Notes: generated by a model from the letters alone, not told the origin. Shown: positions 24,670 through 34,621, numbered from the stretch's first letter. The stretch is 64,000 nucleotides of DNA from Desulfotruncus arcticus DSM 17038 (GCF_900113335.1 NZ_FOOX01000002.1:211635-275634), one strand, 5' to 3'. Numbers and translations: made by a program.

Positions 24670-27600
24670 CTATATGCCGGTTTCCGGAGCCTGCCCGTAA
24701 ATTGCTGCTTCCTTCAGCGCTTTCCGGGCTTTTCTTTGCTCCCTGTAACCGGCCAGAACGGTATAGGCCGAAGGCAGCACGATAAGCGTCAGCAGGGTGG
24801 AAAACACCAGCCCGGAAATAATGGTCATCCCCATGGGAAAGAAGAACGGGTCCCCGGAAAGGGTCATGGGCAAAAGCCCGGCGGTGGCCGTGGCGGTGGT
24901 CAGAATTATCGGGCGCAGGCGGGCTTCTCCGGCCCGGATGACAGCCTCTTTCAGTTCCATTCCCGCCGCCCGGGCCTTTTCTATAAAATCTATCAGCACT
25001 ATCCCGTTGCGTACCACCACGCCGGCTAAGGAAATGACCCCCAGCATGGACATGAATCCCAGAGGGGTGCGGGTGATAAAAAGCCCGATCAGGCTGCCCG
25101 CCACGGCCAGGTAAACAGTGCTCATAATCAGCGGCGGCATGCTTAAGGAATTAAACTGCATGGCCATCAGTATTAAAATGAGGAAAAACACTATTATAGA
25201 CAGTTTACCCATATCTATGAATATATCGGTCTGCTCCGACATCTCTCCCCCGATATCCCAGCGGTAACCCGCCGGCAAATCAAGGCTCTGTAAAATGGGC
25301 ATGATGTCATTCATCGCTTCAGTGGCGGTGCGTTCCCTTACATTCCCCGTGATGGTCACCACCCGGGAAAGATTGCGGTGGGGAATGGCCTGGATGCTGA
25401 AGGATGGATTAATAGCGGCAATCGAGGCCAGAGGGACCTGATCTCCACCGGCGCTGGGAACTGTTAGAGATTGGAACACAAGCATGGGGTCATCTCCGGA
25501 CTTGCCGGAATACAGGTTTATGTCAATCAGGTCCTTTCCGCTGTCAAACTCTCCCACCTTTAACCCTTCGCCAACCAGGCGCAGCGTTCGGGAAAGGTCG
25601 GTGGCACCAACCATCTTTTGATCCATCATGTCCTTGTTAACCTGAAATTCCAGGGTATGGCGGTCCGCTCCGAAGTCGTCTTTTATGTCGTAGGCCCCGG
25701 GAACTTTGGCAATGCCCTCCTTTAGCTGTTCGGCCAGGGCCCGCAACATTCCTATATCGTCACCATAAATGTGTATCGATATGGGGTCCCCCACCGGCGG
25801 CCCGGCTTCCAGCATTATGGGGTTGACGGCCACCCCGGGATACATTCCTTCGAGTTCTTCCTGCCAGCGGCCGGCAACATCCTCGGGTTTGGTCTGCTGA
25901 CGGTCCAATTTGACCACCAGTTCCCCTTCATGGGGGGATAAATTGTCAATTGAAGTGCCTCCCCCAAAAAACAGGTCCGCCTTGCCTCCGGCACAGGCCA
26001 CCACCGTCTTCACCTCCGGCTGCTGCCCGAGCCAGTCCCGCAGCTCCTTAACTACCCGGTGGGTTTCCTCAATATCTGTTCCCACGGGCAGCCGGACATA
26101 TATGGGCAGCGCTTCCGCATCCTCCGACGGAAACAGGTCCACCGGGGTAAAGGCCACCAGCCCGTAGGCCAGGGTTCCAATCAATACCCCGGTCAAACAG
26201 GTCTTTAACGGGCGTTCAAGCAATACAGGCATCAGCTTGTTGCCGTACCAGCCGGCCAGGCTGTTCAACTGCCTGCCCAGGAGTCCCGCCGGCTTCTCTT
26301 TTCCCGCACTCTTCCCGCGTCTGCGCTCCTCGTACCACTGCCGGAAAATGGGGACCACCGTAAGGGACATGACCATGGAAGCAAGCATGGTCAGGGCGAC
26401 CACCACCGGCAGAGGCCGGATGAACTCCCCGGTACCACCCGGTAGGAAATAGAGGGGCCCGAAGGAACAAACGGTGGCCATGGTGGCGGTTAGTATGGAG
26501 ATGGAAACCTCTCTGGTTCCATTAACTGCAGCCGCAAAGGGCGGTTCCTTTAATGCGAAGAGATGGCGTTCAATGTTATCGTTAACCACCACCGCATCGT
26601 CCACTAGAATCCCCAGCACAATAATCAGAGCGAAAATGGACATGGTATTAAGTGTAATACCCAGCGGGGGCAGGAAGATCAGTCCCACCGCCATGGAAAT
26701 GGGGATGGCAAAGGCAATAATGACGGAGGTGATCAGGTTCAGTCCCAGGGTACAGACAAACAGCACTGCCACGATGGCGATGATCATTTCCTTCTTTAAA
26801 CTGTCATATAAGGTCTTGGCGCTTTCGCTCTGGGCATATACCGGTTCCACAGAGGCCCAGGGGGGCAGGGTTTTCTTCAGCGCCTCCAACATGTTGTCTA
26901 CATGCGCCTGTTGAGAGGGAATATCAATGCCCTTATCCACAACAATTCCCAGCACGGCGGCTGGCTTGCCGCCGTGGTATACGAATACCTCCTCATCCCC
27001 TTCAGAAAGGTAGGCCCGTCCGACGTCTTTAAGGTACACGGGAAAGCCCTCCCTGGTGCGGGAGACAATAACCCGGTTAAGGTCATCCACCTTGTATGTA
27101 TCAGGCAGCTTTAACTGGTGTATGTGGCCCTTGATACTTAAATCGCCGATGGGAACCCGCTCGTTTTCCGACTTTACCGCCGCCATCACCTGGGTCCAGG
27201 GAATTCCGTAACTCTGCAGCTTTTGCGGGTCCACATCAACCCGTACCTCCTGCTCCGGAAGCCCGCCCACGGTCACATCGGCAACACCGGGCAAGGTTCG
27301 CAGCTGGTCCCGCCAAATTTTCAACGTATCTCTCAGGCTGTAAAGATGTTCCCTGGTATCCGCCGTTATATTTACCGTATAGAAAGAGTTGCGGAATAAA
27401 TCATCATTAATAACAGGCTTGTCGGCCCCGTCGGGCAGGTCTGCCTCGGCGTCCTTTACCTTTTTGCGCAGTTCATCCCAAAGCTTTTGGGGTTCCACCC
27501 CGTCCCTGGAATATATCTGGATGCTGGAATACCCGAAGCCCGAGGTGGAGGTGATGGTCTCCACACCCTGCAGTTCCTTTATTTTCTGCTCAATCTTTTT

Positions 27601-27786
27601 GGTTACGGTTTGCTCCACTTTTTCCGGCGACGCCCCAGGAAAAGTGGTGGTCACCATGGCAAAGTCGATGGTTATATCCGGATCTTCCTGGCGGGGAAGC
27701 TGTAACAGGCTTAAAAAGCCGACGGCTACCACCATTACAAAAAAGAGTATGGTAATTCTCCGCTTTTTTATAATATACTCGATCAC
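24670..27786 (-). CDS. RND-family efflux transporter (AcrB/HAE-1 type)
   Basis: 1038-aa proton-driven exporter with 12 helices and two large extracytoplasmic loops. Proton-relay residues are visible in helix 4: GILVDDAVVVNDN with Asp396-Asp397. PGASPEKVEQTVTKKIE and YSRDGVEPQKLWDEL lie in the N-terminal porter domain. Start overlaps the adaptor stop by four bases. Gram-positive-type RND pumps of this kind work with only an adaptor; no outer-membrane factor gene is nearby. Last gene of a padR-led operon. Confidence 0.92.
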   Translation of the reverse strand: MIEYIIKKRRITILFFVMVVAVGFLSLLQLPRQEDPDITIDFAMVTTTFPGASPEKVEQTVTKKIEQKIKELQGVETITSTSGFGYSSIQIYSRDGVEPQKLWDELRKKVKDAEADLPDGADKPVINDDLFRNSFYTVNITADTREHLYSLRDTLKIWRDQLRTLPGVADVTVGGLPEQEVRVDVDPQKLQSYGIPWTQVMAAVKSENERVPIGDLSIKGHIHQLKLPDTYKVDDLNRVIVSRTREGFPVYLKDVGRAYLSEGDEEVFVYHGGKPAAVLGIVVDKGIDIPSQQAHVDNMLEALKKTLPPWASVEPVYAQSESAKTLYDSLKKEMIIAIVAVLFVCTLGLNLITSVIIAFAIPISMAVGLIFLPPLGITLNTMSIFALIIVLGILVDDAVVVNDNIERHLFALKEPPFAAAVNGTREVSISILTATMATVCSFGPLYFLPGGTGEFIRPLPVVVALTMLASMVMSLTVVPIFRQWYEERRRGKSAGKEKPAGLLGRQLNSLAGWYGNKLMPVLLERPLKTCLTGVLIGTLAYGLVAFTPVDLFPSEDAEALPIYVRLPVGTDIEETHRVVKELRDWLGQQPEVKTVVACAGGKADLFFGGGTSIDNLSPHEGELVVKLDRQQTKPEDVAGRWQEELEGMYPGVAVNPIMLEAGPPVGDPISIHIYGDDIGMLRALAEQLKEGIAKVPGAYDIKDDFGADRHTLEFQVNKDMMDQKMVGATDLSRTLRLVGEGLKVGEFDSGKDLIDINLYSGKSGDDPMLVFQSLTVPSAGGDQVPLASIAAINPSFSIQAIPHRNLSRVVTITGNVRERTATEAMNDIMPILQSLDLPAGYRWDIGGEMSEQTDIFIDMGKLSIIVFFLILILMAMQFNSLSMPPLIMSTVYLAVAGSLIGLFITRTPLGFMSMLGVISLAGVVVRNGIVLIDFIEKARAAGMELKEAVIRAGEARLRPIILTTATATAGLLPMTLSGDPFFFPMGMTIISGLVFSTLLTLIVLPSAYTVLAGYREQRKARKALKEAAIYGQAPETGI

Positions 27787-28886
27787 TGTCCAACCCCCGC
27801 TTGCTTGATTACGCTGCCGTCAAACAGTTTTTCCGCACCCCTGACCACCACTTGGTCCCCGGGCTTTAATCCTGATAGTATCTCAAGCCGGTCACCAATC
27901 AGTTGGCCGGTGGCTACCGTGGTTTTCACCACCTTGTCCCCGGAGGCTATGAAAACGTGGGGCTTTTCCTCGCCGTAGCTCAAAACCGCCTGCACGGGCA
28001 CAAAAATCCCTTCCATTGTTTCCATGGCCCGCCTGACCCTTACCACCTGTCCGGGAAACCAGTCGCGCCCGGAGTTGTCCACAGCCACCTCCACACCGAT
28101 GGTGCCGGTGCCCTGGTTGGTGGTGGGCAATATACGGGTGACTCTGCCATTCTTGCTGTGGTTATGTAGCAAAAGGGTTACAGCATCACCTTTTTCCCAA
28201 GTGGAAATTTCAGTATCCGGCACCGGCAAAATTACCTTTAATTGGTTAACCTGCCCAATGCGGTACACCGGGGTGCCGGTGTCGACAATCTGCCCCACCG
28301 AAGAAAGCTTCGCTATCACCGTTCCGCCGGTGGGTGCCCTGAGCTGGTTTTTTCCTTCGTTAACCAGGGAGTACGACTCCTGGGCCAGTAAATAGTCTTT
28401 TTCGGCCACAGTCAGTCTGTCCCTGGCAATCTCATAATCATTCTTTGACAGTACCCCCTGTCTGTAAAGTTCCTCCATGCGGTTGAAATCATCCCCGGCC
28501 TTTTGGTAGGCCACCCGGGACTTTTCCATTGCAGCTTCGGACTGAGCCAGCTGCAAGGAGTATTCAGTGGCGACCATCTGCGCCATTATCTCCCCGGCCG
28601 CCACCTGGTCTCCCTCCTTGTAATACATTTCAGTAATACGGCCGGAGGCCTCAAATGAAATGGGCGCTTCCTCACCGGGGGACAGGGTTCCCGACAATTC
28701 TGAATAACGGGAGAGCTGATCCGACTTGGCCGTTTCGGTTTCCACCAGCTTGGCATCGTCAGCCACCGGCACCGGTTCGGCCTGGTCCGTCCCCTTTCTG
28801 TCGTAGGCGACCGCGAGACCGGCGGCAATCAAAACAACAATCGCTAAAACAATCCATTTTTTTCTCACCTTGATCATGCGGAACAA
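27783..28886 (-). CDS. RND efflux periplasmic-adaptor (membrane fusion) protein
   Basis: 367-aa HlyD/AcrA-type adaptor. An N-terminal membrane anchor (residues 10-28) is followed by a lipoyl half (ISFEASGRITEMYYKEGDQV), a coiled-coil hairpin (~105-160), the second lipoyl half (LRAPTGGTVIAKLSSVGQIVD) and a beta-barrel and membrane-proximal domain. It has no lipobox Cys, so it is anchored by the helix. Overlaps the RND gene by four bases. Confidence 0.9.
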   Translation of the reverse strand: MFRMIKVRKKWIVLAIVVLIAAGLAVAYDRKGTDQAEPVPVADDAKLVETETAKSDQLSRYSELSGTLSPGEEAPISFEASGRITEMYYKEGDQVAAGEIMAQMVATEYSLQLAQSEAAMEKSRVAYQKAGDDFNRMEELYRQGVLSKNDYEIARDRLTVAEKDYLLAQESYSLVNEGKNQLRAPTGGTVIAKLSSVGQIVDTGTPVYRIGQVNQLKVILPVPDTEISTWEKGDAVTLLLHNHSKNGRVTRILPTTNQGTGTIGVEVAVDNSGRDWFPGQVVRVRRAMETMEGIFVPVQAVLSYGEEKPHVFIASGDKVVKTTVATGQLIGDRLEILSGLKPGDQVVVRGAEKLFDGSVIKQAGVGQ

Positions 28887-28915
28887 CCCTCCCCGGTTTT
28901 TTATCTCCTCATTTA

Positions 28916-29578
28916 TTATGCATTCTTACGGCGGTCGGTTCCCGTAAGTATAAGAAACAAGAACAATCCGATACCCGATAAAGAGAAAACCATTAATGAA
29001 CCGATGGCGATATATATTTCACCGGTGGCGAAACGGGCGGCTGTCGCTGTAAACATACTAAAAAGCACTAGTCCTATGGACAAAGCATAGAGCAGGGAGC
29101 GTATCTTGTTCATGGCATATTTTTTACGGGTTTCTCTTGTCAGTACGCTGTAAGTTATTAACGTTCCGCCTGCAACGATGAATATTCCGGAACCCGTAAC
29201 ACTTACCGCATCCAAATCCATAAAGTACAACATGGCAACCGTAAATACCCCAAATAACCCAAGCAGCACTCCGGCAATTATTCCAGCCGTTGAAATACGT
29301 GCTGTCATCGTAGAATAAACCGATTGCTTGGCCGTATCCTGTCCCAGTTTACGCATGTCATCCACCAGCCCGCTTAAATCACCCATGGAAATTACCGCCT
29401 CTTTAAAAGCCTGCTCATCGTCCATGCCCCGGGCTTTAAAATCCGCAGTTTTTTCTTTAATGTTTATGGCCAGCTCTTCCTTTAGGTCAAACAGCTGCTG
29501 ATTTGGTCCAACCCCGGAAAACAGATTGTCGATATATGCCGTTACTTTTTTATCCAGGCGATTTTCAATCTTGGCCAT
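28916..29578 (-). CDS. PadR-partner membrane protein (permease-prefix type)
   Basis: 220-aa protein. The N-terminal ~75 residues resemble the 'permease prefix' helical domain that accompanies PadR regulators (LKEELAINIKEKTADFKARG then DEQAFKEAVISMGD). Four hydrophobic helices follow. Start ATG 29578 chosen because AGGAGG is 8 bases before it; TTG 29584 is too close. Overlaps the padR end by 14 bases. Its partner role with PadR is known for the family; the mechanism is not. Confidence 0.75.
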   Translation of the reverse strand: MAKIENRLDKKVTAYIDNLFSGVGPNQQLFDLKEELAINIKEKTADFKARGMDDEQAFKEAVISMGDLSGLVDDMRKLGQDTAKQSVYSTMTARISTAGIIAGVLLGLFGVFTVAMLYFMDLDAVSVTGSGIFIVAGGTLITYSVLTRETRKKYAMNKIRSLLYALSIGLVLFSMFTATAARFATGEIYIAIGSLMVFSLSGIGLFLFLILTGTDRRKNA

Positions 29579-29918
29579 CGTCAAGACCTCCTGTAATCAA
29601 TTTGTCTAAAACACCTTTGGCAAAGCTCCAGTCTTTTTTGCTTTGTTCGTAGAGCTCTTTGCCTTTATCGGTAATGCGATAATACTTGCGTCTACCGCCC
29701 TGAGTTTCATCCCCCCAATAGGAGAGGATGCAACCGTCTTGCTCCAACCGGCGGAAAGCGGTATATAAGGTTGCTTCCTTTAATTCATACTGGTTGCCGC
29801 TCAGCTTGATAATTTTTTTGTAGATCTCATATCCGTAGCTATCACCTTGACGAAGTACGTTTAAAATTATAGTGTCGGTGTGACCACGGATGAGGTCTGT
29901 GGAAATTGTGGCATTCAC
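29565..29918 (-). CDS. PadR-family transcriptional regulator
   Basis: 117-aa winged-helix repressor with the PadR core (IILNVLRQGDSYGYEIYKKI, LKEATLYTAFRRLEQDG, YYRITDKGKELYEQSKKDW). GTG start with TGAGGTGA six bases upstream. First gene of the operon padR, membrane partner, adaptor, RND pump. It likely represses its own promoter, whose AT-rich spacer carries ATATGATATAAAGTATAT. A homologous fragment occurs at 5857-5912. Confidence 0.88.
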   Translation of the reverse strand: MNATISTDLIRGHTDTIILNVLRQGDSYGYEIYKKIIKLSGNQYELKEATLYTAFRRLEQDGCILSYWGDETQGGRRKYYRITDKGKELYEQSKKDWSFAKGVLDKLITGGLDDGQD

Positions 29919-29940
29919 AGTTATTCACCTCACAATATAT

Positions 29941-29969
29941 ACTTTATATCATATTACTATTTGTGTCAA
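29941..29969 (-). promoter_or_regulatory. Promoter of the padR-RND operon
   Basis: On the minus strand TTGACA (29964-29969), 17 bases, TAAAGT (29941-29946). A weak palindrome around the -10 could be the PadR site. Confidence 0.7.
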
Positions 29970-30017
29970 GGTACTTTGCCATAAATTAATTTATTGCACC
30001 AAAGGAACGTAAGGATA

Positions 30018-30098
30018 TATACCAATGCGAAGAATTTTGGCGCACGCAAAGTATTGGTTGTGACTGATCCCGGAATAATCGCCGCGGGATGGGCGTAA
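30018..30098 (+). pseudogene. Scrap of an iron-containing alcohol dehydrogenase gene
   Basis: Reads AKNFGARKVLVVTDPGIIAA then GWA and TAA. This is the N-terminal NAD-binding stretch of Fe-ADH proteins. Nothing else of the gene remains. Confidence 0.65.
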
Positions 30099-30104
30099 CA
30101 ATAA

Positions 30105-30150
30105 AAACCGGGCGGGGTATGAACCCTGGCCCGGTTTAAACTCTTTTTTT
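30105..30150. terminator. Hairpin with T-run
   Basis: AAACCGGGC/GCCCGGTTT arms and CTTTTTTT downstream on the plus strand; probably the old terminator of the lost alcohol dehydrogenase. Confidence 0.7.
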
Positions 30151-30160
30151 GCTGTTTATT

Positions 30161-30300
30161 TTATCTCCTGTAAGCTCGAATAAGTGCGACTAAGGTTTAG
30201 CGGTCAGGGGACACACCTCTGCTTATGGGTCAAACTTTTGGGTCGAGGTATGTTACCAACCTATGGGTCAAAAACCCCACCTGAATCAAGTCTTCTTTAT
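30161..30300. repeat. Double-hairpin interspersed repeat, rearranged copy
   Basis: Shares CTCGAATAAGTGCGACTAAGG at the left and AACCCCACCTGAATCAAGTC at the right with copy 1. The middle is replaced by ~75 bp containing two TATGGGTCAAA motifs. Ends at the dctM stop codon. Confidence 0.75.
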
Positions 30301-31601
30301 TACCTGAGCATCATATTCGGTAATGTTAGTACTATTTGCGGGTACAGGGTAAGCAGCGCGACAATGATAAACATGATGATAAAAGAGGGCAGTGCATAAA
30401 GGGCGATCTTGAATATATTCTCGTCGACCAGCCCGTTGATGACGAAAAGGTTGAACCCCACCGGAGGTGTGATCTGGGAAACTTCGATCATAATCACCAG
30501 GTAGATGCCGAACCACAGGGGATCAAACCCGGCGGCCGTAATCAGCGGCAGGGCCAGAGGCAGGCTCATGACGATCATGGAAAAACCATCCAGCATGAAG
30601 CCCATGATAACGTACATTACGGAAAGGATGATAATCAGTTCGTACTTGGATAGCCCCAGGGTGCCGATAAACTGGGTAAGACTGGCCGGGATGCCCAGGT
30701 AACCCACGGCCACGGACAGGAATGAAGCCCCGGCCACGATCAGCATGATCATACAGCTGGTTTTTACCGACCCCAGGACCGCCTCCATGAATACCTTTCC
30801 GTCCATGCTGCGGGAAATCAGGGCAAAAAATATGGCACCCAGCACACCTACGGCGGCAGCTTCGGTTGGTGTTGCCCAGCCGGTGTAAATGCTCCCCAGC
30901 ACCATTAGGATCAAAGTGATCACCGGCAATAGCTGCGGTATCGTTCTCAAACGGTCCCGCCAGGTATAACGCAGGTCACCGGCAGGAGCCAGGCCGGGAT
31001 TAAACAGCGACCTGATCATGACATACAGGCTGAAGCCTGTGGCAAGCATGGCACCCGGGATGATGCCGGCGATAAATAGTTTGCCGATACTGACCCCGGA
31101 CATTATGCCGTAAACCAGCATTACCAGGCTGGGTGGAATGAGAAAACCCAGAGTGCCGGCCCCGGCAAGGCTGCCCAGGCAAAGAGAGGAATCATAATTC
31201 CTTTTTTGCAGTTCGGGAAGAGTAATCTTGCCCACTGTAGCGGTGGTGGCGGCCGAAGAACCGCTGACAGCGGCAAACAGGGCGCTGGCCGCTATGTTTA
31301 CGTGAATCAAGCGGCCGGGCAGGCTGTTCAGCCAGGGAGACAATCCCTTAAACAGGTTCTCGGAAATTTTGCTTCGAAATAGGATTTCACCCATAAATAT
31401 AAATAACGGCAGGGCCATCATGGTGGAACTATTGGTGCTGTTCCACAGGATATTGGATAGAATAGTCAGCGGCTGCGTACTGGTAAACATCATGAACCCG
31501 GTGATACCCACCAGGAAAAGGGTGATGCCCACCCAGATACTGCTGCCCAACAACAGGATCAGGAGCCCCAGCAGTGTAAAAGAAATTATAAATAAGTCCA
31601 T
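30300..31601 (-). CDS. dctM: TRAP transporter large permease (DctM type)
   Basis: 433-aa membrane subunit with about 12-13 helices that carries out Na+-coupled acid uptake with DctQ and DctP. Typical segments include PLFIFMGEIL, AAVSGSSAATTATVG and the later GFMLDGFSMIVMSLPL and SQITPPVGFNLFVI. Third TRAP gene after dctP and dctQ. Located downstream of pxpABC, so 5-oxoproline or a related acid is a reasonable substrate (inference). Confidence 0.92.
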   Translation of the reverse strand: MDLFIISFTLLGLLILLLGSSIWVGITLFLVGITGFMMFTSTQPLTILSNILWNSTNSSTMMALPLFIFMGEILFRSKISENLFKGLSPWLNSLPGRLIHVNIAASALFAAVSGSSAATTATVGKITLPELQKRNYDSSLCLGSLAGAGTLGFLIPPSLVMLVYGIMSGVSIGKLFIAGIIPGAMLATGFSLYVMIRSLFNPGLAPAGDLRYTWRDRLRTIPQLLPVITLILMVLGSIYTGWATPTEAAAVGVLGAIFFALISRSMDGKVFMEAVLGSVKTSCMIMLIVAGASFLSVAVGYLGIPASLTQFIGTLGLSKYELIIILSVMYVIMGFMLDGFSMIVMSLPLALPLITAAGFDPLWFGIYLVIMIEVSQITPPVGFNLFVINGLVDENIFKIALYALPSFIIMFIIVALLTLYPQIVLTLPNMMLR

Positions 31602-31636
31602 TGCATATCCCCCTAAAATAGCTTAACCAGAGCGCT

Positions 31637-32170
31637 TTACCGGCCCAGGGCGCCGGATTCTATTTTTTGTTCTTCCAACTGATCGGAGCGGAGCAGCATT
31701 ATAGTCCGCCCGAGCTCGGCGGCGAATTGCAGGGTCAGGATAAATGAGCCCAGGGGCATAAAAAACTGCGGGATGGCCAGGTAAGTGGCGGAAATCTGCA
31801 TGGAACGGCTTTGCGATACTACGGAATCCCAAAAGAACAGGGCGGTGGTGGCGGTAATTACGGCGCACAGCACCAGGCCGACGGTAAAGGCGTAAATGTC
31901 CACGGCGATGCGGGCCTTGCCCTTTAGGATTGTGTGCAGGAAAACCATGCGGATATGGCCCTTCTCTTTAAGCGTGTAAGACAGGGCCAGGAATGTTATG
32001 CCCACCATCAGGTAAGCGGTATATTCTTCAGTAATATAAAGAGTACTGCTGAACAGGGTGCGAATCACAATTTCAATTAATATCAGGGCCAGACCCAGCA
32101 GCATCAAGAACCCGGCGGCGTATCCACAACCCTGGGCCAGCCTGTCACATAAACGGGTAAACTTTTCCAT
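31637..32170 (-). CDS. dctQ: TRAP transporter small permease (DctQ type)
   Basis: 177-aa protein with four helices and the family signature RTLFSSTLYITEEYTAYLMVG at the second helix region. Works as the membrane partner of DctM. Separated from dctP by 211 bases that hold a hairpin and a repeat copy, and from dctM by 35 bases. Confidence 0.9.
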   Translation of the reverse strand: MEKFTRLCDRLAQGCGYAAGFLMLLGLALILIEIVIRTLFSSTLYITEEYTAYLMVGITFLALSYTLKEKGHIRMVFLHTILKGKARIAVDIYAFTVGLVLCAVITATTALFFWDSVVSQSRSMQISATYLAIPQFFMPLGSFILTLQFAAELGRTIMLLRSDQLEEQKIESGALGR

Positions 32171-32217
32171 GTGTACCTTCCTTCAAAATAAACTATATGG
32201 ATATCTTGCCGAGGTTT

Positions 32218-32248
32218 GGAGCAACCGGATTGTATACCCGGTTGCTCC
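32218..32248. terminator. Hairpin between dctP and dctQ
   Basis: GGAGCAACCGG/CCGGTTGCTCC arms. No T-run follows in the minus direction, so it may stabilise or trim the dctP message instead of stopping transcription. This would give more binding protein than permease. Confidence 0.55.
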
Positions 32249-32260
32249 GCTGATTTTTCT

Positions 32261-32385
32261 TATCTCGTTAACCGCCGCTAAGACTACCGCCTCTACAGGC
32301 GGGAGTTAAGCGGCGATAAACTCGAAATAAGTGCGACTAAGGTTCAGGTGGGGTCAAAACCCCACCTGAACCAAGTCTTCTTTAT
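32261..32385. repeat. Double-hairpin interspersed repeat, copy 2
   Basis: The second hairpin is perfect here (GGTTCAGGTGGGG...CCCCACCTGAACC) and the first is partly eroded (ACCGCCTCTACAGGCGGGAGTT). Right end touches the dctP stop codon at 32382. Confidence 0.85.
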
Positions 32386-33434
32386 TCGCGGCCTACCTCT
32401 TTCTGGAACGCGTCAACAATTTCCTTGGCTTCGGGCGGCGCACTCTGCAGCCATTCATCCCGGATATCCTTTGTAATATCGGACAGGTCATTCAAGAATT
32501 CCTGGCTGGGAGGAACGGTAACGATGCCATTTTCGTTGCACAGGGCTTCCTTATCCTTATCCAGCTTGGCCACGTCTTCCCACATTTTGGCTTCAATTTC
32601 TTTACCGGTGGCAATCAGGATTTCCTGGGTTTCCGGATCCAGTTTATTGAATTCATCAAGGTTTACTGTGATCAGGTCGGTGGCCATGGTTACGTTCATG
32701 GGTGAGTAATACTTCAGCACTTCCCAGAATTTGGCGTCGACAGCGGTGGGAGTGGAAGTCAGAACCGAGTCGATAACACCGGTGGCCAGTGATGAGTACA
32801 CTTCACTGAAGGGCAGCGGATAGGGAGTGCCGCCAACGGCTTCCATTACCAGGCCGCCGTTCTTATCATAGGTGCGGGTCTTCAGGCCTTTCATACCGTC
32901 AACGCTGGTCACTTCTTCCTTGGACCACAACCCGGCCGCCGGCCACGGGGCAATGTAAAGGATCTTTTGGTTCCATTTCTCTTCCGCTATCTGGTCAAAA
33001 TAAGGCCGGGCAATATCGTTCAATATTTTACCTTCTTCGAAGCTTTGGATTAAAAACGGCAGGGTAACAATTTCAAAAATAGGCTCGTCTCCGGCTACAC
33101 CGCTGGTCAGCATGTCGGATACCGGCACCAGACCGTCGCGAACTACTTTAAGCAGTTCGGGTCCTTTGTAACCCAGGGCGCCGCCGGTGGAAACGGTAAT
33201 CTCCACCTGACCTTCAGTGGCTTCTTTAACCTGATCCGCAAATTCCTGCAGCCCGATACTCTGGTGGTTCTCCGGCGGCCAGACCGAGTTGGCCGTCCAT
33301 TTAACGGGGTCAGCCGCTTTTTCTGAGCCTGACTGCTGTTCCGAAGCTCCCCCGCCGCACCCGGCAATAATTATAGACAGGGCAAACAGGGACGCAATAA
33401 GGGTAAATAGACTTCTTTTCTTGGACCAATGCAT
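32382..33434 (-). CDS. dctP: TRAP transporter solute-binding lipoprotein (DctP type)
   Basis: 350-aa extracytoplasmic receptor. Signal peptide with lipobox IIAGC (Cys about residue 26) for membrane anchoring. The body follows the DctP pattern, including the LKTRTYDKNGGLVMEAVGGTP region, whose Arg normally contacts the carboxylate of the ligand. Preceded by AGGAGG. First TRAP gene, 174 bases after pxpC. It should set substrate choice; a carboxylic acid is expected from the family. Confidence 0.92.
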   Translation of the reverse strand: MHWSKKRSLFTLIASLFALSIIIAGCGGGASEQQSGSEKAADPVKWTANSVWPPENHQSIGLQEFADQVKEATEGQVEITVSTGGALGYKGPELLKVVRDGLVPVSDMLTSGVAGDEPIFEIVTLPFLIQSFEEGKILNDIARPYFDQIAEEKWNQKILYIAPWPAAGLWSKEEVTSVDGMKGLKTRTYDKNGGLVMEAVGGTPYPLPFSEVYSSLATGVIDSVLTSTPTAVDAKFWEVLKYYSPMNVTMATDLITVNLDEFNKLDPETQEILIATGKEIEAKMWEDVAKLDKDKEALCNENGIVTVPPSQEFLNDLSDITKDIRDEWLQSAPPEAKEIVDAFQKEVGRE

Positions 33435-33608
33435 GATACAAACCTCCTAACTAAATTTACATTTAACTAAGCAGTTAAAGCATCAAGGGTGGCGAACCCC
33501 CGGTAACGCCCGTATTTTATACCTCCTTTGCATGCAAGTATTGATATTGTTGATGCCCACCGGTCGATTGCCGACCGGCCGGCAAAATAACAACCAGCAC
33601 TACAGGTA

Positions 33609-34562
33609 CTAAAGCCTTATGAATCTGGTCGGCAGCAGCTTAAGTCTGTTCTCGTAAGCGATATATGCCTCGTAGGCCTGTTCCGGTGTAACCGGGGTGA
33701 AGCTGACTACTTCTCCGGGCCTGGCCTGGGCCGGTTTCCAGAGATCCGGGGTGATAACCGTGGCTATCTTGGCATAGCCACCGGTGGTCTGCCGGTCCGT
33801 CAGCATAATAATGGGCTTCCCGTTACCGGGCACCTGGATGGAGCCCATGGCGATACCGTCGGAGATAATATCCGGGCTGTTTTTGTGTGCAATCTCCGGT
33901 CCCTCCAGACGGCAGCCCATGCGGTCGGATTCCAGCGCTATCGTATATGCGCTTTGTAAAAAGGTTTGTATTCCCTGCCGGGTGAAGGCGTCGTCCTGGG
34001 GCCCCGGAACAACTCTGAGCACCAGCGGGTTAACCGGTTCGTGCCGGTAGTCCGCCGGTACGGTCCGGGGCGGTAATTGACTGTCTCCGGCAATTGGCCT
34101 GACCGACAGTTGATCACCGGCGCATAAGGCCCGTCCTGCCAACCCGCCGATCCCGGCACGCAGGTATGTGGATCTGCTCCCCAACACCGGGGGAATGTCA
34201 AACCCGCCCGCTGCCGCCAGGTAGGCCCGGCACCCTTCAGGCCCACCGGTAAAATGCAGTCTGTCGCCCCGCCGAACCTGGAATGACTGCCAGGGCGGGC
34301 AGCTAATATCGTTCAGTCCGGCCCCCAGGTCGGCGCCGGTAAGCGCCACCAACCCCGGGGTCAAAAACTCTATCAGCGGTCCAATTAGCGTGATTTCCAG
34401 GCAGCCTTCATTTTCATTGTTGCCCACCAATAGGTTGGCTACCCGCAGGGCATATTCATCCATGGCACCGGCCACGGGCACGCCTTGTTTTTGATATCCG
34501 AAGCGGCCCCGGTCCTGGATGGTGGTTAAAAATCCGGGATTTTCAATCCTCAGTAACGGCAA
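33609..34562 (-). CDS. pxpC: 5-oxoprolinase subunit PxpC
   Basis: 317-aa biotin-carboxylase-like (KipA/DUR1-type) subunit of the three-part 5-oxoprolinase, which opens 5-oxoproline to glutamate with ATP. Signature segments are TTIQDRGRFGYQKQGVPVAG, AMDEYALRVANLLVGN and, later, DRMGCRLEGP and PIIMLTDRQTTGGY. Follows pxpB by 59 bases. The pathway clears the 5-oxoproline that forms spontaneously from glutamine and glutamate. Confidence 0.92.
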   Translation of the reverse strand: MPLLRIENPGFLTTIQDRGRFGYQKQGVPVAGAMDEYALRVANLLVGNNENEGCLEITLIGPLIEFLTPGLVALTGADLGAGLNDISCPPWQSFQVRRGDRLHFTGGPEGCRAYLAAAGGFDIPPVLGSRSTYLRAGIGGLAGRALCAGDQLSVRPIAGDSQLPPRTVPADYRHEPVNPLVLRVVPGPQDDAFTRQGIQTFLQSAYTIALESDRMGCRLEGPEIAHKNSPDIISDGIAMGSIQVPGNGKPIIMLTDRQTTGGYAKIATVITPDLWKPAQARPGEVVSFTPVTPEQAYEAYIAYENRLKLLPTRFIRL

Positions 34563-34621
34563 TCTTATAACCTCCTACACCGGTTGGTTACACCTGATGC
34601 GCGCACAGCTTTTCCAAGCGG